From the NCBI GenBank assembly GCA_964532155.1, contig CAZHGN010000001.1, forward strand, positions 37,242 through 101,241: 64,000 nucleotides of DNA. Direction: 5' to 3'. This DNA is from HGM11416 sp964532155. GTDB taxonomy: Bacteria; Bacillota; Clostridia; Christensenellales; Borkfalkiaceae. The stretch's first letter is position 1. Every line of letters begins with the position of its first letter. The notes beneath the pieces are model-generated. The model saw only the letters and a program-made list of their open reading frames with translations, was not told where the DNA came from and made no database searches. A program made the position numbers and the translations under genes. Positions 1 to 8,272 of the stretch are shown here, in pieces.

Positions 1-384
1 GGCTTTGCAGGTTCGGTGTCGGATGCCTTTTCGCTCACCGAGCGTTTCGAGGGCATGCTTAATAAGTATTCGGGCAATTTAACTCGCAGCGCGGTTGAAC
101 TTGCCGAACTTTGGCGAAACGACAAAATGCCGCGTAAACTCGACGCGATGATGATCGTTGCGGATAAAACTACGATGCTCGTTCTTTCTGGTACGGGCGA
201 GGTGATCGAACCGGACGGCAACGTTTGCGCTATCGGAAGCGGCGGAAATTATGCCTTGGCGGCGGCTCGCGCACTTTTTGACGAAACCGATTACGATGCT
301 GCGACCATTGCCGAAAAAGCGCTTAGAATTGCAAGCAGAATCTGCGTTTTTACAAACGACCACATTACGGTCGAGCAAATTTAA
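1..384 (+). CDS. hslV: HslV (ClpQ) protease subunit, 3' part
   Basis: Peptidase of the HslUV (ClpYQ) ATP-dependent protease, an N-terminal-threonine hydrolase that forms a hexameric double ring. The reading frame is already open at base 1 ([10 protein letters not shown], matching the conserved GFAGS..DA segment of HslV), so the N-terminal third with the catalytic Thr lies outside the window. The visible part carries the family segments [24 protein letters not shown] and [14 protein letters not shown]. hslU begins 12 bases after the stop, as expected for an hslVU operon. The identification rests on homology recall and on the partner gene. Confidence 0.95.
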   Translation, partial: GFAGSVSDAFSLTERFEGMLNKYSGNLTRSAVELAELWRNDKMPRKLDAMMIVADKTTMLVLSGTGEVIEPDGNVCAIGSGGNYALAAARALFDETDYDAATIAEKALRIASRICVFTNDHITVEQI

Positions 385-396
385 GGGAGGCGTTTT

Positions 397-1707
397 ATGA
401 ATTTAACTCCTAAACAAATCGTTAAAGAACTCGATAAATACGTCATAGGTCAGGACGAAGCGAAAAAAGCCGTAGCGATTGCGCTTAGAAATCGTTACCG
501 CAGAAGCCGCTTGCCACTCGACGTGATGGAAGAAATAACCCCTAAAAATATTATAATGAAAGGACCGACCGGCGTTGGTAAAACCGAAATTGCCAGAAGA
601 CTTGCAAAGCTCGTCAAGGCGCCTTTTATTAAGGTCGAAGCGACCAAGTATACAGAAGTAGGTTACGTCGGGCGCGACGTCGAATCTATGATAAGAGACC
701 TCGTTGAGTGCTCTATCCGTTTGGTTCGCGACGAATATTTTTCCGAAGTAAGAGCCAAGGCTGAAAGAGTTGCGCTCAAGCGTTTATCGGATGCAGTTTG
801 CACTGCGCTCAATAGTCAGCGTGCCGAAGGCGTTGAAGAGATAAATCCCAATCAAGCCCTCGACGGTATAAACGAAGGCATTTACGACGACATGGTCGTA
901 GAGGTTACCGTCAAGGATATGCCAAAGCCTATGGAACTTGTTCCCGGTGGTGCGGAAATCAACCTCGGTTCGATATTCGGCGATATGATGCCGCAGAAGA
1001 AGAAAAAGAAAAAAATGACGGTAAAAGAGGCGCGTAAGCTTTTCGTTGAAGAGGAAGCCGACAAACTTATCGATGAAGACGCCGTTGTTACCGAGGGGGT
1101 TAGAAGAGCCGAACAAGAGGGTATAATTTTTATCGACGAAATCGATAAAATTGCAGGGAAGTCGGATAAAAACGGCGGTCCTGACGTTTCTCGTGAGGGC
1201 GTTCAACGCGACATTTTGCCCATAGTCGAGGGATGTTCGGTACAAACCAAATACGGCGTAGTTAAAACGGACTATATTCTGTTTATTGCAGCGGGCGCCT
1301 TCCATGTCTCGTCCGTTCAAGATCTTATACCCGAATTACAAGGGCGTTTTCCGGTTCTCGTTGAACTGTCGAGTTTGACAAAAGAGGATTTTAAGAATAT
1401 ACTCACAATTCCCAAGAATGCCATTACGTTGCAGTATACGACTTTGCTCGAGGTCGATAACGTTAAGCTTGTTTTTACCGACGATGCGATTGACGAAATT
1501 GCAGGGCTTTCCGCCGCAATTAACGAGCGTTCCGAGGATATCGGAGCAAGGCGCCTTCACACCGTAATGGAAGGCTTGCTCGAGGATATATCCTTTAATG
1601 CGGGCGGCGATCATCCGATGACCGAGGTCATTATCGATAAAAAATACGTCGACGAGCATCTTGCCGAGGCAGTTAGAAATCAAGATCTTAAGAAATTTAT
1701 TCTTTAA
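397..1707 (+). CDS. hslU: HslU (ClpY) ATPase subunit
   Basis: AAA+ unfoldase that feeds substrates to HslV. The 436-residue length matches the family (about 440-470). Walker A GPTGVGKT is at residues 56-63, Walker B with FIDEIDKI lies in the second half after the I-domain insertion, and the C-terminus ends in KKFIL, the tail that docks into HslV. The insertion contains a lysine run (MPQKKKKKKMTVKEARKLF) that is normal for HslU. A strong ribosome site (AAGGGAGG) precedes the ATG. It is cotranscribed with hslV, and hisS follows after 20 bases. Confidence 0.97.
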   Translation: MNLTPKQIVKELDKYVIGQDEAKKAVAIALRNRYRRSRLPLDVMEEITPKNIIMKGPTGVGKTEIARRLAKLVKAPFIKVEATKYTEVGYVGRDVESMIRDLVECSIRLVRDEYFSEVRAKAERVALKRLSDAVCTALNSQRAEGVEEINPNQALDGINEGIYDDMVVEVTVKDMPKPMELVPGGAEINLGSIFGDMMPQKKKKKKMTVKEARKLFVEEEADKLIDEDAVVTEGVRRAEQEGIIFIDEIDKIAGKSDKNGGPDVSREGVQRDILPIVEGCSVQTKYGVVKTDYILFIAAGAFHVSSVQDLIPELQGRFPVLVELSSLTKEDFKNILTIPKNAITLQYTTLLEVDNVKLVFTDDAIDEIAGLSAAINERSEDIGARRLHTVMEGLLEDISFNAGGDHPMTEVIIDKKYVDEHLAEAVRNQDLKKFIL

Positions 1708-1727
1708 TTGCGTTAAGGAGCTAACCA

Positions 1728-2981
1728 ATGATCAATATACCAAAGGGCACAAAGGACGTTTTGCCGTCCGAATCGTATAAATGGCACTTCGTCGAAAAAA
1801 AGCTTAAAGAAACGGCGGGGCTTTTCGGGTTAAAGGAAATAAGAACGCCGACTTTTGAGCATACCGAATTATTTTTGCGCGGAGTGGGAGACACAACCGA
1901 CGTCGTTAATAAGGAAATGTATACTTTTAACGATAAAGCGGGAAGAAGTATTACCCTTAAATGCGAGGGGACTGCGGGCGTGGCTCGTTCGTTTATAGAA
2001 AACGGATTATATAATAACGCTCTTCCTCAAAAGGCTTATTACGTCACGCCGGTTTTCCGTTATGAAAGACCGCAAGCCGGAAGACTTCGCGAACATCATC
2101 AGTTCGGCGTTGAATATTACGGCGCAAAGGGCGCGGAAGCCGATGCGGAAGTCATTTTAATAGCTTACTCCGTGCTGAATAATTTAGGACTGGGCGTTAA
2201 ACTTAATATAAATTCCATAGGTTGCCCGTCTTGTCGTAAAAAATATAACGAAACGCTGAAAAAATATCTTGGTGAACACCTCGACGATATGTGCCCGGTG
2301 TGCCGCGATAGGTTTGAACGCAATCCGCTAAGAATTCTCGATTGTAAAGAGGATAAGTGCCGTGAAATATGCGCCGACGCGCCCGAAATTCTCGATTATT
2401 TGTGTGACGAGTGCAACGAGCATTTTGACCTTTTAAAGGCGTATCTCGATTCGGTCGGGCTTGAATATACCGTCAATCCGAGAATCGTTCGCGGACTCGA
2501 TTATTATACTCGTACAGTTTTTGAATTTGTTACGACAGATCTCGGTTCGCAAGGCACGGTGTGCGGCGGCGGTAGATACGATTCGCTTGTTTCGCAGTTA
2601 GGCGGGCCCGAGGTTCCTTGCGTTGGATTCGGAATGGGACTCGAACGCCTTTTAATGCTTATGGAAGCCAAGGGCGTTGCTTTTGAAAACGATTCTTATA
2701 CCGATCTTTACGTTGCGAATATAGGCGAAAACGCCGCTCGCTTTGCGTTTACGATTTGTAACGGATTAAGGGCTTTGGGTGTTCGCACCGAATGCGACCT
2801 TATGGGGCGCGGAGTTAAAGCGCAGTTTAAATATGCCGACAAAATCGGTGCTAAGTACGTCGTGACGATAGGCGACGGAGAGCTTGAAAGCGGAGTCGTT
2901 AAAGTGAAGTGCATGGCGGACGGTTCGTGCGTAGATTGCAAACTTTGCGCCGAAGAAATTGCAGCCGTCGTTAATGGCTGA
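1728..2981 (+). CDS. hisS: Histidyl-tRNA synthetase
   Basis: Class II aminoacyl-tRNA synthetase that charges tRNA-His. The 417 residues cover the whole family. It opens with the canonical PKGTKDVLPSES; motif 2 is FRYERPQAGRLREHHQFGVE, the histidine-specific loop is RGLDYYTRTVFE, motif 3 is GFGMGLERLLML, and an anticodon-binding domain forms the C-terminus. A segment rich in Cys pairs (CPSC, CPVC, CDEC) sits between motif 2 and the histidine loop, as in many clostridial HisRS. AAGGAG lies 8 bases before the ATG. No T-box leader is visible; it appears to be transcribed from the hslVU unit. Confidence 0.97.
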   Translation: MINIPKGTKDVLPSESYKWHFVEKKLKETAGLFGLKEIRTPTFEHTELFLRGVGDTTDVVNKEMYTFNDKAGRSITLKCEGTAGVARSFIENGLYNNALPQKAYYVTPVFRYERPQAGRLREHHQFGVEYYGAKGAEADAEVILIAYSVLNNLGLGVKLNINSIGCPSCRKKYNETLKKYLGEHLDDMCPVCRDRFERNPLRILDCKEDKCREICADAPEILDYLCDECNEHFDLLKAYLDSVGLEYTVNPRIVRGLDYYTRTVFEFVTTDLGSQGTVCGGGRYDSLVSQLGGPEVPCVGFGMGLERLLMLMEAKGVAFENDSYTDLYVANIGENAARFAFTICNGLRALGVRTECDLMGRGVKAQFKYADKIGAKYVVTIGDGELESGVVKVKCMADGSCVDCKLCAEEIAAVVNG

Positions 2982-3016
2982 TCGGGTTACGCGCTTAATT
3001 ATTATACGATAATATT

Positions 3017-3454
3017 ATGAAAGCTGTAGTTCAAAGGGTAAATAAAGCCGTGCTTTATTGCGACGGTTCGCTTATTTCAGAAATTGCGGACGGGCTCGTC
3101 GTTTATTTTGGCGTTGCGCGCGGCGACGATGATAAAAAAGCTGATTATTTAGCTAAAAAAATTGCTAATCTAAGGATTTTTAGCGACGATGCGGGCAAAA
3201 TGAATTTATCGGCTTTGGATCTTAACCGCTCGATACTCGTCGTTTCGCAGTTTACGTTGCTTGCCGACGTTTCGCATGGCAATCGACCGAGTTTTATAAA
3301 CGCTGAACTTCCCGAGGTTGCCGATAATCTATACGATTATTTTTGTAACGGCTTGGCAGCGTACGGTTTAACCGTAAAAAAGGGAGTTTTCGGTGGCGAT
3401 ATGACTATCGACCAACAAAATTGCGGACCGGTTACGATTATTTACGAAGTTTAA
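3017..3454 (+). CDS. dtd: D-aminoacyl-tRNA deacylase
   Basis: Removes D-amino acids mischarged onto tRNAs (a chiral proofreading step). The length of 145 residues is typical. It starts MKAVVQRVNKA, has the SQFTLLADVSHGNRP segment, and ends with NCGPVTIIYEV, carrying the Gly-cisPro active-site motif. The gene lies 35 bases after hisS, an adjacency (hisS/dtd) common in Firmicutes. No convincing ribosome binding site is seen before the ATG, so translation may depend on coupling or be weak. A strong terminator follows. Confidence 0.95.
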   Translation: MKAVVQRVNKAVLYCDGSLISEIADGLVVYFGVARGDDDKKADYLAKKIANLRIFSDDAGKMNLSALDLNRSILVVSQFTLLADVSHGNRPSFINAELPEVADNLYDYFCNGLAAYGLTVKKGVFGGDMTIDQQNCGPVTIIYEV

Positions 3455-3474
3455 TCTATTAATTGCATTTCTTC

Positions 3475-3527
3475 ATTCAAACGGCGAAGGGTTTTTAATC
3501 TCTTCGCCGTTTGAATATTTTTTTTAT
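3475..3527 (+). terminator. Intrinsic terminator after dtd
   Basis: A 15-bp perfect stem (3475-3489 with 3502-3516) around a 12-base loop is followed by a run of T from 3518. It ends the hslV-hslU-hisS-dtd unit. The distal stem arm overlaps the -35 element of the sporulation promoter for the next operon. Confidence 0.9.
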
Positions 3528-3541
3528 AAAACGGCATAATA
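3512..3541 (+). promoter_or_regulatory. Sigma-G-like promoter of the spoVA operon
   Basis: TGAATA at 3512-3517, a 17-base spacer and CATAATA at 3535-3541 match the forespore sigma-G consensus (TGAATA...CATACTA). Known biology: spoVA is sigma-G controlled in Bacillus. The -10 and the following bases (CATAATACGA) are identical to the candidate promoter of spoIVB at 30256-30265. Confidence 0.75.
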
Positions 3542-3546
3542 CGAGT

Positions 3547-3648
3547 ATGAAAAAAAGATCGGATATTGCACCGTACGAGCCGTTGCGACGTATTGACGAG
3601 CGCGAAAGTTTTATTCCTAAAGAGGTAAGCGAGGAAAGAAGAAAATGA
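3547..3648 (+). CDS. 33-residue ORF leading the spoVA operon
   Basis: ATG at 3547 opens a 33-codon frame (MKKRSDIAPYEPLRRIDE... ending ERRK) whose TGA overlaps the spoVAC ATG in an ATGA junction. The peptide is highly charged and has no membrane segment. I do not recognise it. The ATG falls at the predicted transcription start of the sigma-G-like promoter and has no ribosome site, so it would have to be translated leaderless, or it is only the 5' leader of spoVAC. The ATGA overlap argues for some coupling. Confidence 0.4.
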   Translation: MKKRSDIAPYEPLRRIDERESFIPKEVSEERRK

Positions 3649-4100
3649 CTAAAAATCGTATTATGACGAGCAACGCTTATTTGAAATACGTTGCCGAAAT
3701 AACGCCGAAATCTAACGAAAAACGCAGTTTGCTGAATGCGTTTTTGGTGGGCGGCTTCATATGTATTATAGGTCAATTCATAAGATACGCTATGATTTTG
3801 CTTTTTGACCTAAGCGGAGACGAACTTGCTATGGCTACGTCCGTCGTGCTGATTTTTTGCGGCGTGCTTCTTACCGGCGTTGGCGTTTACGATAATATCG
3901 GTAAGCACGCAGGAGGCGGCTCGATCGTGCCTATAACGGGGTTTGCTAATTCGGTTGCTTCGCCTGCAATGGAATTTGCGCGTGAAGGCGTAATATACGG
4001 TATGGCGGCTAAAATGTTCGTCGTGGCTGGTCCGATTATCGTTTTCGGCGTGAGCGGAAGCGTTGCGGTCGGATTGATTTATTATATTTTCGGGTTATAA
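3645..4100 (+). CDS. spoVAC: Stage V sporulation protein AC
   Basis: Membrane component of the SpoVA channel, which moves Ca-dipicolinic acid into the forespore and releases it at germination. The 151 residues contain several hydrophobic helices, and the conserved block GGGSIVPITGFANSVASPAMEFAREG is characteristic of SpoVAC/SpoVAEb. A purine-rich GAGGAAAGAAG lies before the ATG. spoVAD follows after one base. Expressed in the forespore if the sigma-G-like promoter is real. Confidence 0.95.
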   Translation: MTKNRIMTSNAYLKYVAEITPKSNEKRSLLNAFLVGGFICIIGQFIRYAMILLFDLSGDELAMATSVVLIFCGVLLTGVGVYDNIGKHAGGGSIVPITGFANSVASPAMEFAREGVIYGMAAKMFVVAGPIIVFGVSGSVAVGLIYYIFGL

Positions 4101-4101
4101 A

Positions 4102-5091
4102 ATGAGCAGATTATTGATTTTTAAAAACAAGCCGTCGATTATTTCATCGCATACGGTTTGTGGCCCAAAGGAAGCAGACGGCGAACTCGGCGAATACGTG
4201 GACGAGTTCATTGCCGACGATTACGCCGACCAACGCTCGTTTGAGCTTGCCGAGCGTAAAATGCTCGTTCGAGTCGTTGAAAAAGCGGTTAAAAAAGGCG
4301 GAGTTAAGGAAGACGAAATAGGTGCTTTTATCGGCGGTGATTTGCTAAATCAAATAATAACGTCGTCTTTTGCTGCGCGTGAATTCGTATTTCCGTTTTT
4401 AGGCGTTTACAACGCCTGTGCGACGATGGCTGAAAGTATGATAGTCGGTGCAGTTTTGACCGACGGCGGTTATGCGAATAACGTCGTTTGTGCAACCGGT
4501 AGTCATTTTTCGACCGCTGAACGGCAGTATAGATATCCTCTTGAACAAGGGACGACAAGACCGGCTCAATCGCAGTGGACGGTAACTGGCGCGGGCGCGA
4601 ATGTTATATCGCGACGAAAGGGCGAAGTTAAGATTTTTTCGGCAATGCTCGGGCGAGTGGTTGATTACGGTGTTTCGGATGCTAATAACATGGGAGCGGC
4701 AATGGCGCCTGCCGCCGCCGATACTTTACTTGATTTTTTTAATACGTCTAAAACTAAGCCGAGTAGTTACGATTTGATAGTTACGGGCGACCTCGGGCTT
4801 TTGGGCTCGAGAATACTAAAAGATTTAGTCAAGAAAAGGGGATTGAATATAGATAAAAATCACGTCGATTGCGGGGAGCTTATATATAACGCCGACGAAA
4901 GAGAATATCAGGGCGGTAGTGGCGCAGGTTGTTCCGCCGTGGTCTTTAATTCTTATATTTACAAAAGAATGGTAGAGGGGCTTTATAAGAGGGTGCTTCT
5001 CGTAACGACAGGGGCGCTTTTGTCCACGACTTCTACGCAGCAGGGTGATACAATCCCCGGTATTGCGCATCTCATAGAGGTGGGAATATAA
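4102..5091 (+). CDS. spoVAD: Stage V sporulation protein AD
   Basis: Thiolase-fold protein of the SpoVA complex that binds dipicolinic acid at the inner spore membrane. The 329 residues match the family (about 338). Conserved parts include the N-terminal FKNKPSIISSHTVCGPKE, GVYNACATMAES around the thiolase-like cysteine, and the C-terminal LLVTTGALLSTTSTQQGDTIPGIAH. It sits between spoVAC and spoVAE in the standard order. Confidence 0.96.
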   Translation: MSRLLIFKNKPSIISSHTVCGPKEADGELGEYVDEFIADDYADQRSFELAERKMLVRVVEKAVKKGGVKEDEIGAFIGGDLLNQIITSSFAAREFVFPFLGVYNACATMAESMIVGAVLTDGGYANNVVCATGSHFSTAERQYRYPLEQGTTRPAQSQWTVTGAGANVISRRKGEVKIFSAMLGRVVDYGVSDANNMGAAMAPAAADTLLDFFNTSKTKPSSYDLIVTGDLGLLGSRILKDLVKKRGLNIDKNHVDCGELIYNADEREYQGGSGAGCSAVVFNSYIYKRMVEGLYKRVLLVTTGALLSTTSTQQGDTIPGIAHLIEVGI

Positions 5092-5104
5092 AAAGATTTT
5101 ACAT

Positions 5105-5476
5105 ATGACCGAAATCGTTTTAACTTATATAAAAGCATTTTGTGTCGGCGGCGGTATATGCGTAGCCGCTCAGTTGCTTATTAATTACACTAAAATCACA
5201 GCGGGGAAAATACTCGTCTATTTTATGCTCGCAGGACTATTACTGCAAGCATTCGGATTATACGAACATATCGTAGATTTTGCTCAAAGCGGAGCGACCG
5301 TGCCTATTTGCGGCTTTGGTTATTTGTTAGCAAGCGGGGCGATAAAAGGGGCGAGGGAAGGTTTGTTCGGTGCACTGACCGGTGGTATGAAAGCCGCCTC
5401 GGCAGGAATCACTGCCGCCGTTGTTTTTAGCTTTTTATGTGCTTTAATTTTTAAACCGTCCAGTAAAAAGAATTAA
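5105..5476 (+). CDS. spoVAE: Stage V sporulation protein AE (SpoVAEb type)
   Basis: Small membrane protein of the SpoVA channel, 123 residues with three or four hydrophobic helices. The GATVPICGFGYLLASGAIKGAREG block parallels the GGSIVPITGFANSVASPAMEFAREG block of SpoVAC, showing the internal family relationship. The ribosome site is weak. Last gene of the operon; a bidirectional terminator follows. Confidence 0.93.
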   Translation: MTEIVLTYIKAFCVGGGICVAAQLLINYTKITAGKILVYFMLAGLLLQAFGLYEHIVDFAQSGATVPICGFGYLLASGAIKGAREGLFGALTGGMKAASAGITAAVVFSFLCALIFKPSSKKN

Positions 5477-5531
5477 AAAAGATTATTGTAAGTTTAGTGC
5501 AAAACAAAATTATGCCTACCATAAAAAGCAA

Positions 5532-5560
5532 AAAAATCGTCGATAATAACGACGATTTTT
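5532..5560. terminator. Bidirectional terminator between spoVAE and DUF4130 gene
   Basis: An 11-bp perfect stem (5532-5542 with 5550-5560) has A-rich and T-rich flanks on both strands. It lies between the convergent ends of spoVAE (+) and the DUF4130 gene (-) and can serve both. Confidence 0.8.
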
Positions 5561-5590
5561 AACATTATTACATTTTATAAACAATTTCGA

Positions 5591-6283
5591 TTATGATGCG
5601 TTTTTTGATAAGTTCTCTGAAATTTTTAATGAAAATATAATAGATTGCGTTCGCTCGGTTTCAAGCGAAGAAGGCTTATTTTCGGCAGACGTGCAGCAAC
5701 TGTTTTTGACCTTTATAGTACGCCTTTCCAAGCCGTTAAAGCAAACGGCGATTTTTCTTTTGGAGTCGATTATCATAAAAGGGTGACCGTTAAATTTTTG
5801 AACGAAGTACGCCGCGATAAGTTCGAGTACGTCGTCATCGGGGTTGACGCTTGCGACGTAAAAGCCTTTTCTAAGAGTGAACTTAATCGATTTTTTTACT
5901 CTGTTTGCTTCGTCGGAAACCGTTTTAACTAATTCGTAAAAAAGGTTTGCCTCCGGGCAAGTAAAGTCGAGACTTATATTTTCCCTTCGCTCGATCGTTT
6001 TTTTGATGAAAGAAAAAATTATCGAATGTTTGCGTGAAGAGCCGCTTTTGAATGCATAATATACGTCGTGCAAAACGCCTTCGCCGGTATAGCCAACGAA
6101 TAGCGAGATAATTTTTTTAACTCCAATTTCGTCCGTTGCGATTTTTTTGACCTCGTCGTAAATCACCGTTTCATAAGAGGGTTCTTCTTGTGTTAGGTAG
6201 ATAGGGGATTCGTTAGACGATAAAGCGCGGTAAACGCAAGTGAATATTCCGTTCATCGTTCCGTCGAATTTATAAACAGTCAT
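5591..6283 (-). CDS. DUF4130 (TIGR03915-type) putative DNA-metabolism protein
   Basis: A 230-residue protein that opens YKFDGTMNGIFTCVYRAL, the start typical of DUF4130 proteins, and has the C-terminal block ELIAAYFVQKFNGHPFMIIDSKRK. The family is usually encoded next to a radical-SAM protein predicted to act in DNA repair or modification. No radical-SAM partner is next to it here, and its biochemical role is unknown. It has a consensus sigma-A promoter and AAAGAGGTG before the ATG. It runs against the neighbouring + strand genes. Confidence 0.85.
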   Translation of the reverse strand: MTVYKFDGTMNGIFTCVYRALSSNESPIYLTQEEPSYETVIYDEVKKIATDEIGVKKIISLFVGYTGEGVLHDVYYAFKSGSSRKHSIIFSFIKKTIERRENISLDFTCPEANLFYELVKTVSDEANRVKKSIKFTLRKGFYVASVNPDDDVLELIAAYFVQKFNGHPFMIIDSKRKIAVCFNGLERRTIKVKNSCCTSAENKPSSLETERTQSIIFSLKISENLSKNAS

Positions 6284-6348
6284 GCGGCACCTCTTTAGTT
6301 TAGACTTAAGATTAGTCGTAAGTAAACGTCTTTTTCTTTACGTTCAAC

Positions 6349-6377
6349 ATTATACTACTTAAAAACACGGCTGTCAA
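6349..6377 (-). promoter_or_regulatory. Perfect-consensus sigma-A promoter of the DUF4130 gene
   Basis: On the minus strand TTGACA (6372-6377), exactly 17 bases, then TATAAT (6349-6354). The predicted start near 6342 leaves a leader of about 60 bases. Confidence 0.85.
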
Positions 6378-6467
6378 ACATATGTTCGCATTTCTTAAAA
6401 AATTTCTTTTTTTAAATAATTTTTTTATTCCTTTGCCTATAAAACTTGTATATGCGGTTAATTTTTC

Positions 6468-6496
6468 TTGAAAAAAAATTATAAAAATGTTATTAT
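6468..6496 (+). promoter_or_regulatory. Sigma-A promoter of the plsX-scpB operon
   Basis: TTGAAA (6468-6473), a 17-base spacer and TATTAT (6491-6496). The leader of about 60 bases holds a small hairpin with stem CGAGCC/GGCTCG at about 6528-6547, just upstream of the plsX ribosome site AAAGGTG. No FapR operator (the usual Bacillus control of plsX) is recognisable. Confidence 0.7.
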
Positions 6497-6560
6497 AAAC
6501 CTTGAAGTCATTTCCTTATTATATAGGCGAGCCCCCAAACGGCTCGAAAAAGGTGTTTAA

Positions 6561-7580
6561 ATGTATAAGATCGTTGTCGATTGCTTCGGCGGTGACAATT
6601 CTCCCCGTGCTAATATTAGCGGCGCTTTGGCTGCTTTAGTCGAAAATGCTTCCTTTTCGCTAATACTCGTTGGCGATGAAAAGGTTATATCGTCAGAACT
6701 TAAGACAAATCCAAGTTATTCAAGTTTATCCGACCGCATCGAAATAGTGGATGCTCCCGACGTAATTACTTGCGAAGACATTCCTACCGATGCGATAAAA
6801 ACCAAGCCGGATTCTTCAATGGTTCGTTCTTTCACAGTTCTTAGGGGAAAAGGGGACGCGATGGTTTCGCTCGGAAGTACCGGTGCGCTGTTGGTCGGAA
6901 CGGTATTAAAAATCGGGCGTGTAAAGGGTGTTTCTCGCCCTGCGCTTTCTCCTGTTTTGCCGACTGTGAATGGAGGTAACGTTCTGTTGGTAGACGCCGG
7001 CGCAAACGCCGATTGCAAGGACGTTAACCTTTTACATTTTGCGCTCATGGGCAGTGTGTATATGAATTCCGTTATGGGAGTCGAAAAACCGCGCGTTGCT
7101 CTTCTTTCGAACGGAACTGAAGACGTCAAAGGCAACGAGTTGACCAAGACCGTTCACCAAATCTTAAAAAAATCCTCGGGATTAAATTTCATTGGCAATA
7201 TAGAAGCGAGGGATATTTTATCCGGCGTATGCGACGTAGTTGTGACGGACGGTTTTTCGGGAAATATTGCATTAAAGAGCATGGAAGGGGTTGCCGACGC
7301 CGTTTTCGGGAAGCTTAAAGAAGAAATAAACCGTTCTTTTATATCTAAAATCGGCGCTCTTCTTATGAAAAAATCGTTGAGGGCGGTAAAAAACACACTC
7401 GATTACAATAAAAAAGGCGGCGCAGTGTTCCTTGGTGCAAACAAGGTTATTATTAAATCGCACGGTTCATCCAAAGATACTGCCGTTAAAGCTGCAGTTT
7501 TGCAAGCGGTTGCCGCTTGCGAGCGTAACTTGACGGAAGGCATTGCGAAAGCGGTTGCCGAAAACGTCATAGCGGAGTAG
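6561..7580 (+). CDS. plsX: Phosphate acyltransferase PlsX
   Basis: Converts acyl-ACP to acyl-phosphate, the first step of the PlsX/PlsY route to phosphatidic acid; peripheral membrane enzyme. The 339 residues open with the signature MYKIVVDCFGGDNSPRANI and include SLGSTGALLVG, VLLVDAGANADCK and FIGNIEARDILSG, all typical. rnc follows after three bases. The usual upstream partners rpmF and yceD are absent, and so are downstream fabD, fabG and acpP. Confidence 0.97.
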   Translation: MYKIVVDCFGGDNSPRANISGALAALVENASFSLILVGDEKVISSELKTNPSYSSLSDRIEIVDAPDVITCEDIPTDAIKTKPDSSMVRSFTVLRGKGDAMVSLGSTGALLVGTVLKIGRVKGVSRPALSPVLPTVNGGNVLLVDAGANADCKDVNLLHFALMGSVYMNSVMGVEKPRVALLSNGTEDVKGNELTKTVHQILKKSSGLNFIGNIEARDILSGVCDVVVTDGFSGNIALKSMEGVADAVFGKLKEEINRSFISKIGALLMKKSLRAVKNTLDYNKKGGAVFLGANKVIIKSHGSSKDTAVKAAVLQAVAACERNLTEGIAKAVAENVIAE

Positions 7581-7583
7581 GTT

Positions 7584-8270
7584 ATGCAAGAAAGCGTTGG
7601 ATTCGTCGAAGAACGGATAGGCTACGTATTTAAAAACAAGGACCTTTTAAAAGTTGCGCTAACTCATTCTTCGTATTCAAACGAACACAGGGCGAAAAAC
7701 AACGAAAGGCTCGAATTTTTAGGCGACTCTGTATTGGGGTTTATTGTTTCGGAAAAACTCTTTCGTGCCTCTACCGAGCAAAGCGCTGGCGTTATGACTT
7801 CGCAAAAGCAAAGGCTCGTTTCGACCGTGCCGTTATCTAGTGCGATAAAGCGCATCGGGATAGGCGATAGGTTGCTCGTCGGAGAAAGTTTGCACGGGAA
7901 AGAGTTGCCCGATTCAGTTCTTGAAAATCTATTCGAGGCAATAGTTGCGGCGATTTATCTGGACGGAGGAATCGAACCTTGCGAACGTTTTATAACCGAT
8001 AATCTTTTGGGGGCTAACTCATTAGGTGAAAATAAGAGCGACGAGGTGTGCGACTATAAAAGCGAATTGCAGACGTACACTCAGGGCATAAAGGCGGGAA
8101 CGCCGAAGTATACTTGCGTTTCCAAGAGCGGACCGGATCATATGCCGACTTTCGTTTACGAAGTCGAAGTCGCGGGGGTCAAGGCTATAGGCGAAGGCAA
8201 GAACAAATCGGAAGCGTCGCAGACGGCGGCGTGTAGGGCATTAAAAATAATCAGAGGCGGGAATAGTTAA
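7584..8270 (+). CDS. rnc: Ribonuclease III
   Basis: Double-strand-specific endoribonuclease that processes rRNA precursors and other structured RNAs. The 228 residues hold the RNase III signature NERLEFLGDSVLGF with its catalytic Glu/Asp, a second acidic cluster (ENLFEAIVAAIYLDGG), and a C-terminal dsRNA-binding domain starting at DYKSELQTY and ending KNKSEASQTAACRAL. It lies between plsX and smc with gaps of 2-3 bases, the rnc-smc-ftsY order known from Firmicutes. Confidence 0.97.
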   Translation: MQESVGFVEERIGYVFKNKDLLKVALTHSSYSNEHRAKNNERLEFLGDSVLGFIVSEKLFRASTEQSAGVMTSQKQRLVSTVPLSSAIKRIGIGDRLLVGESLHGKELPDSVLENLFEAIVAAIYLDGGIEPCERFITDNLLGANSLGENKSDEVCDYKSELQTYTQGIKAGTPKYTCVSKSGPDHMPTFVYEVEVAGVKAIGEGKNKSEASQTAACRALKIIRGGNS

Positions 8271-8272
8271 AA

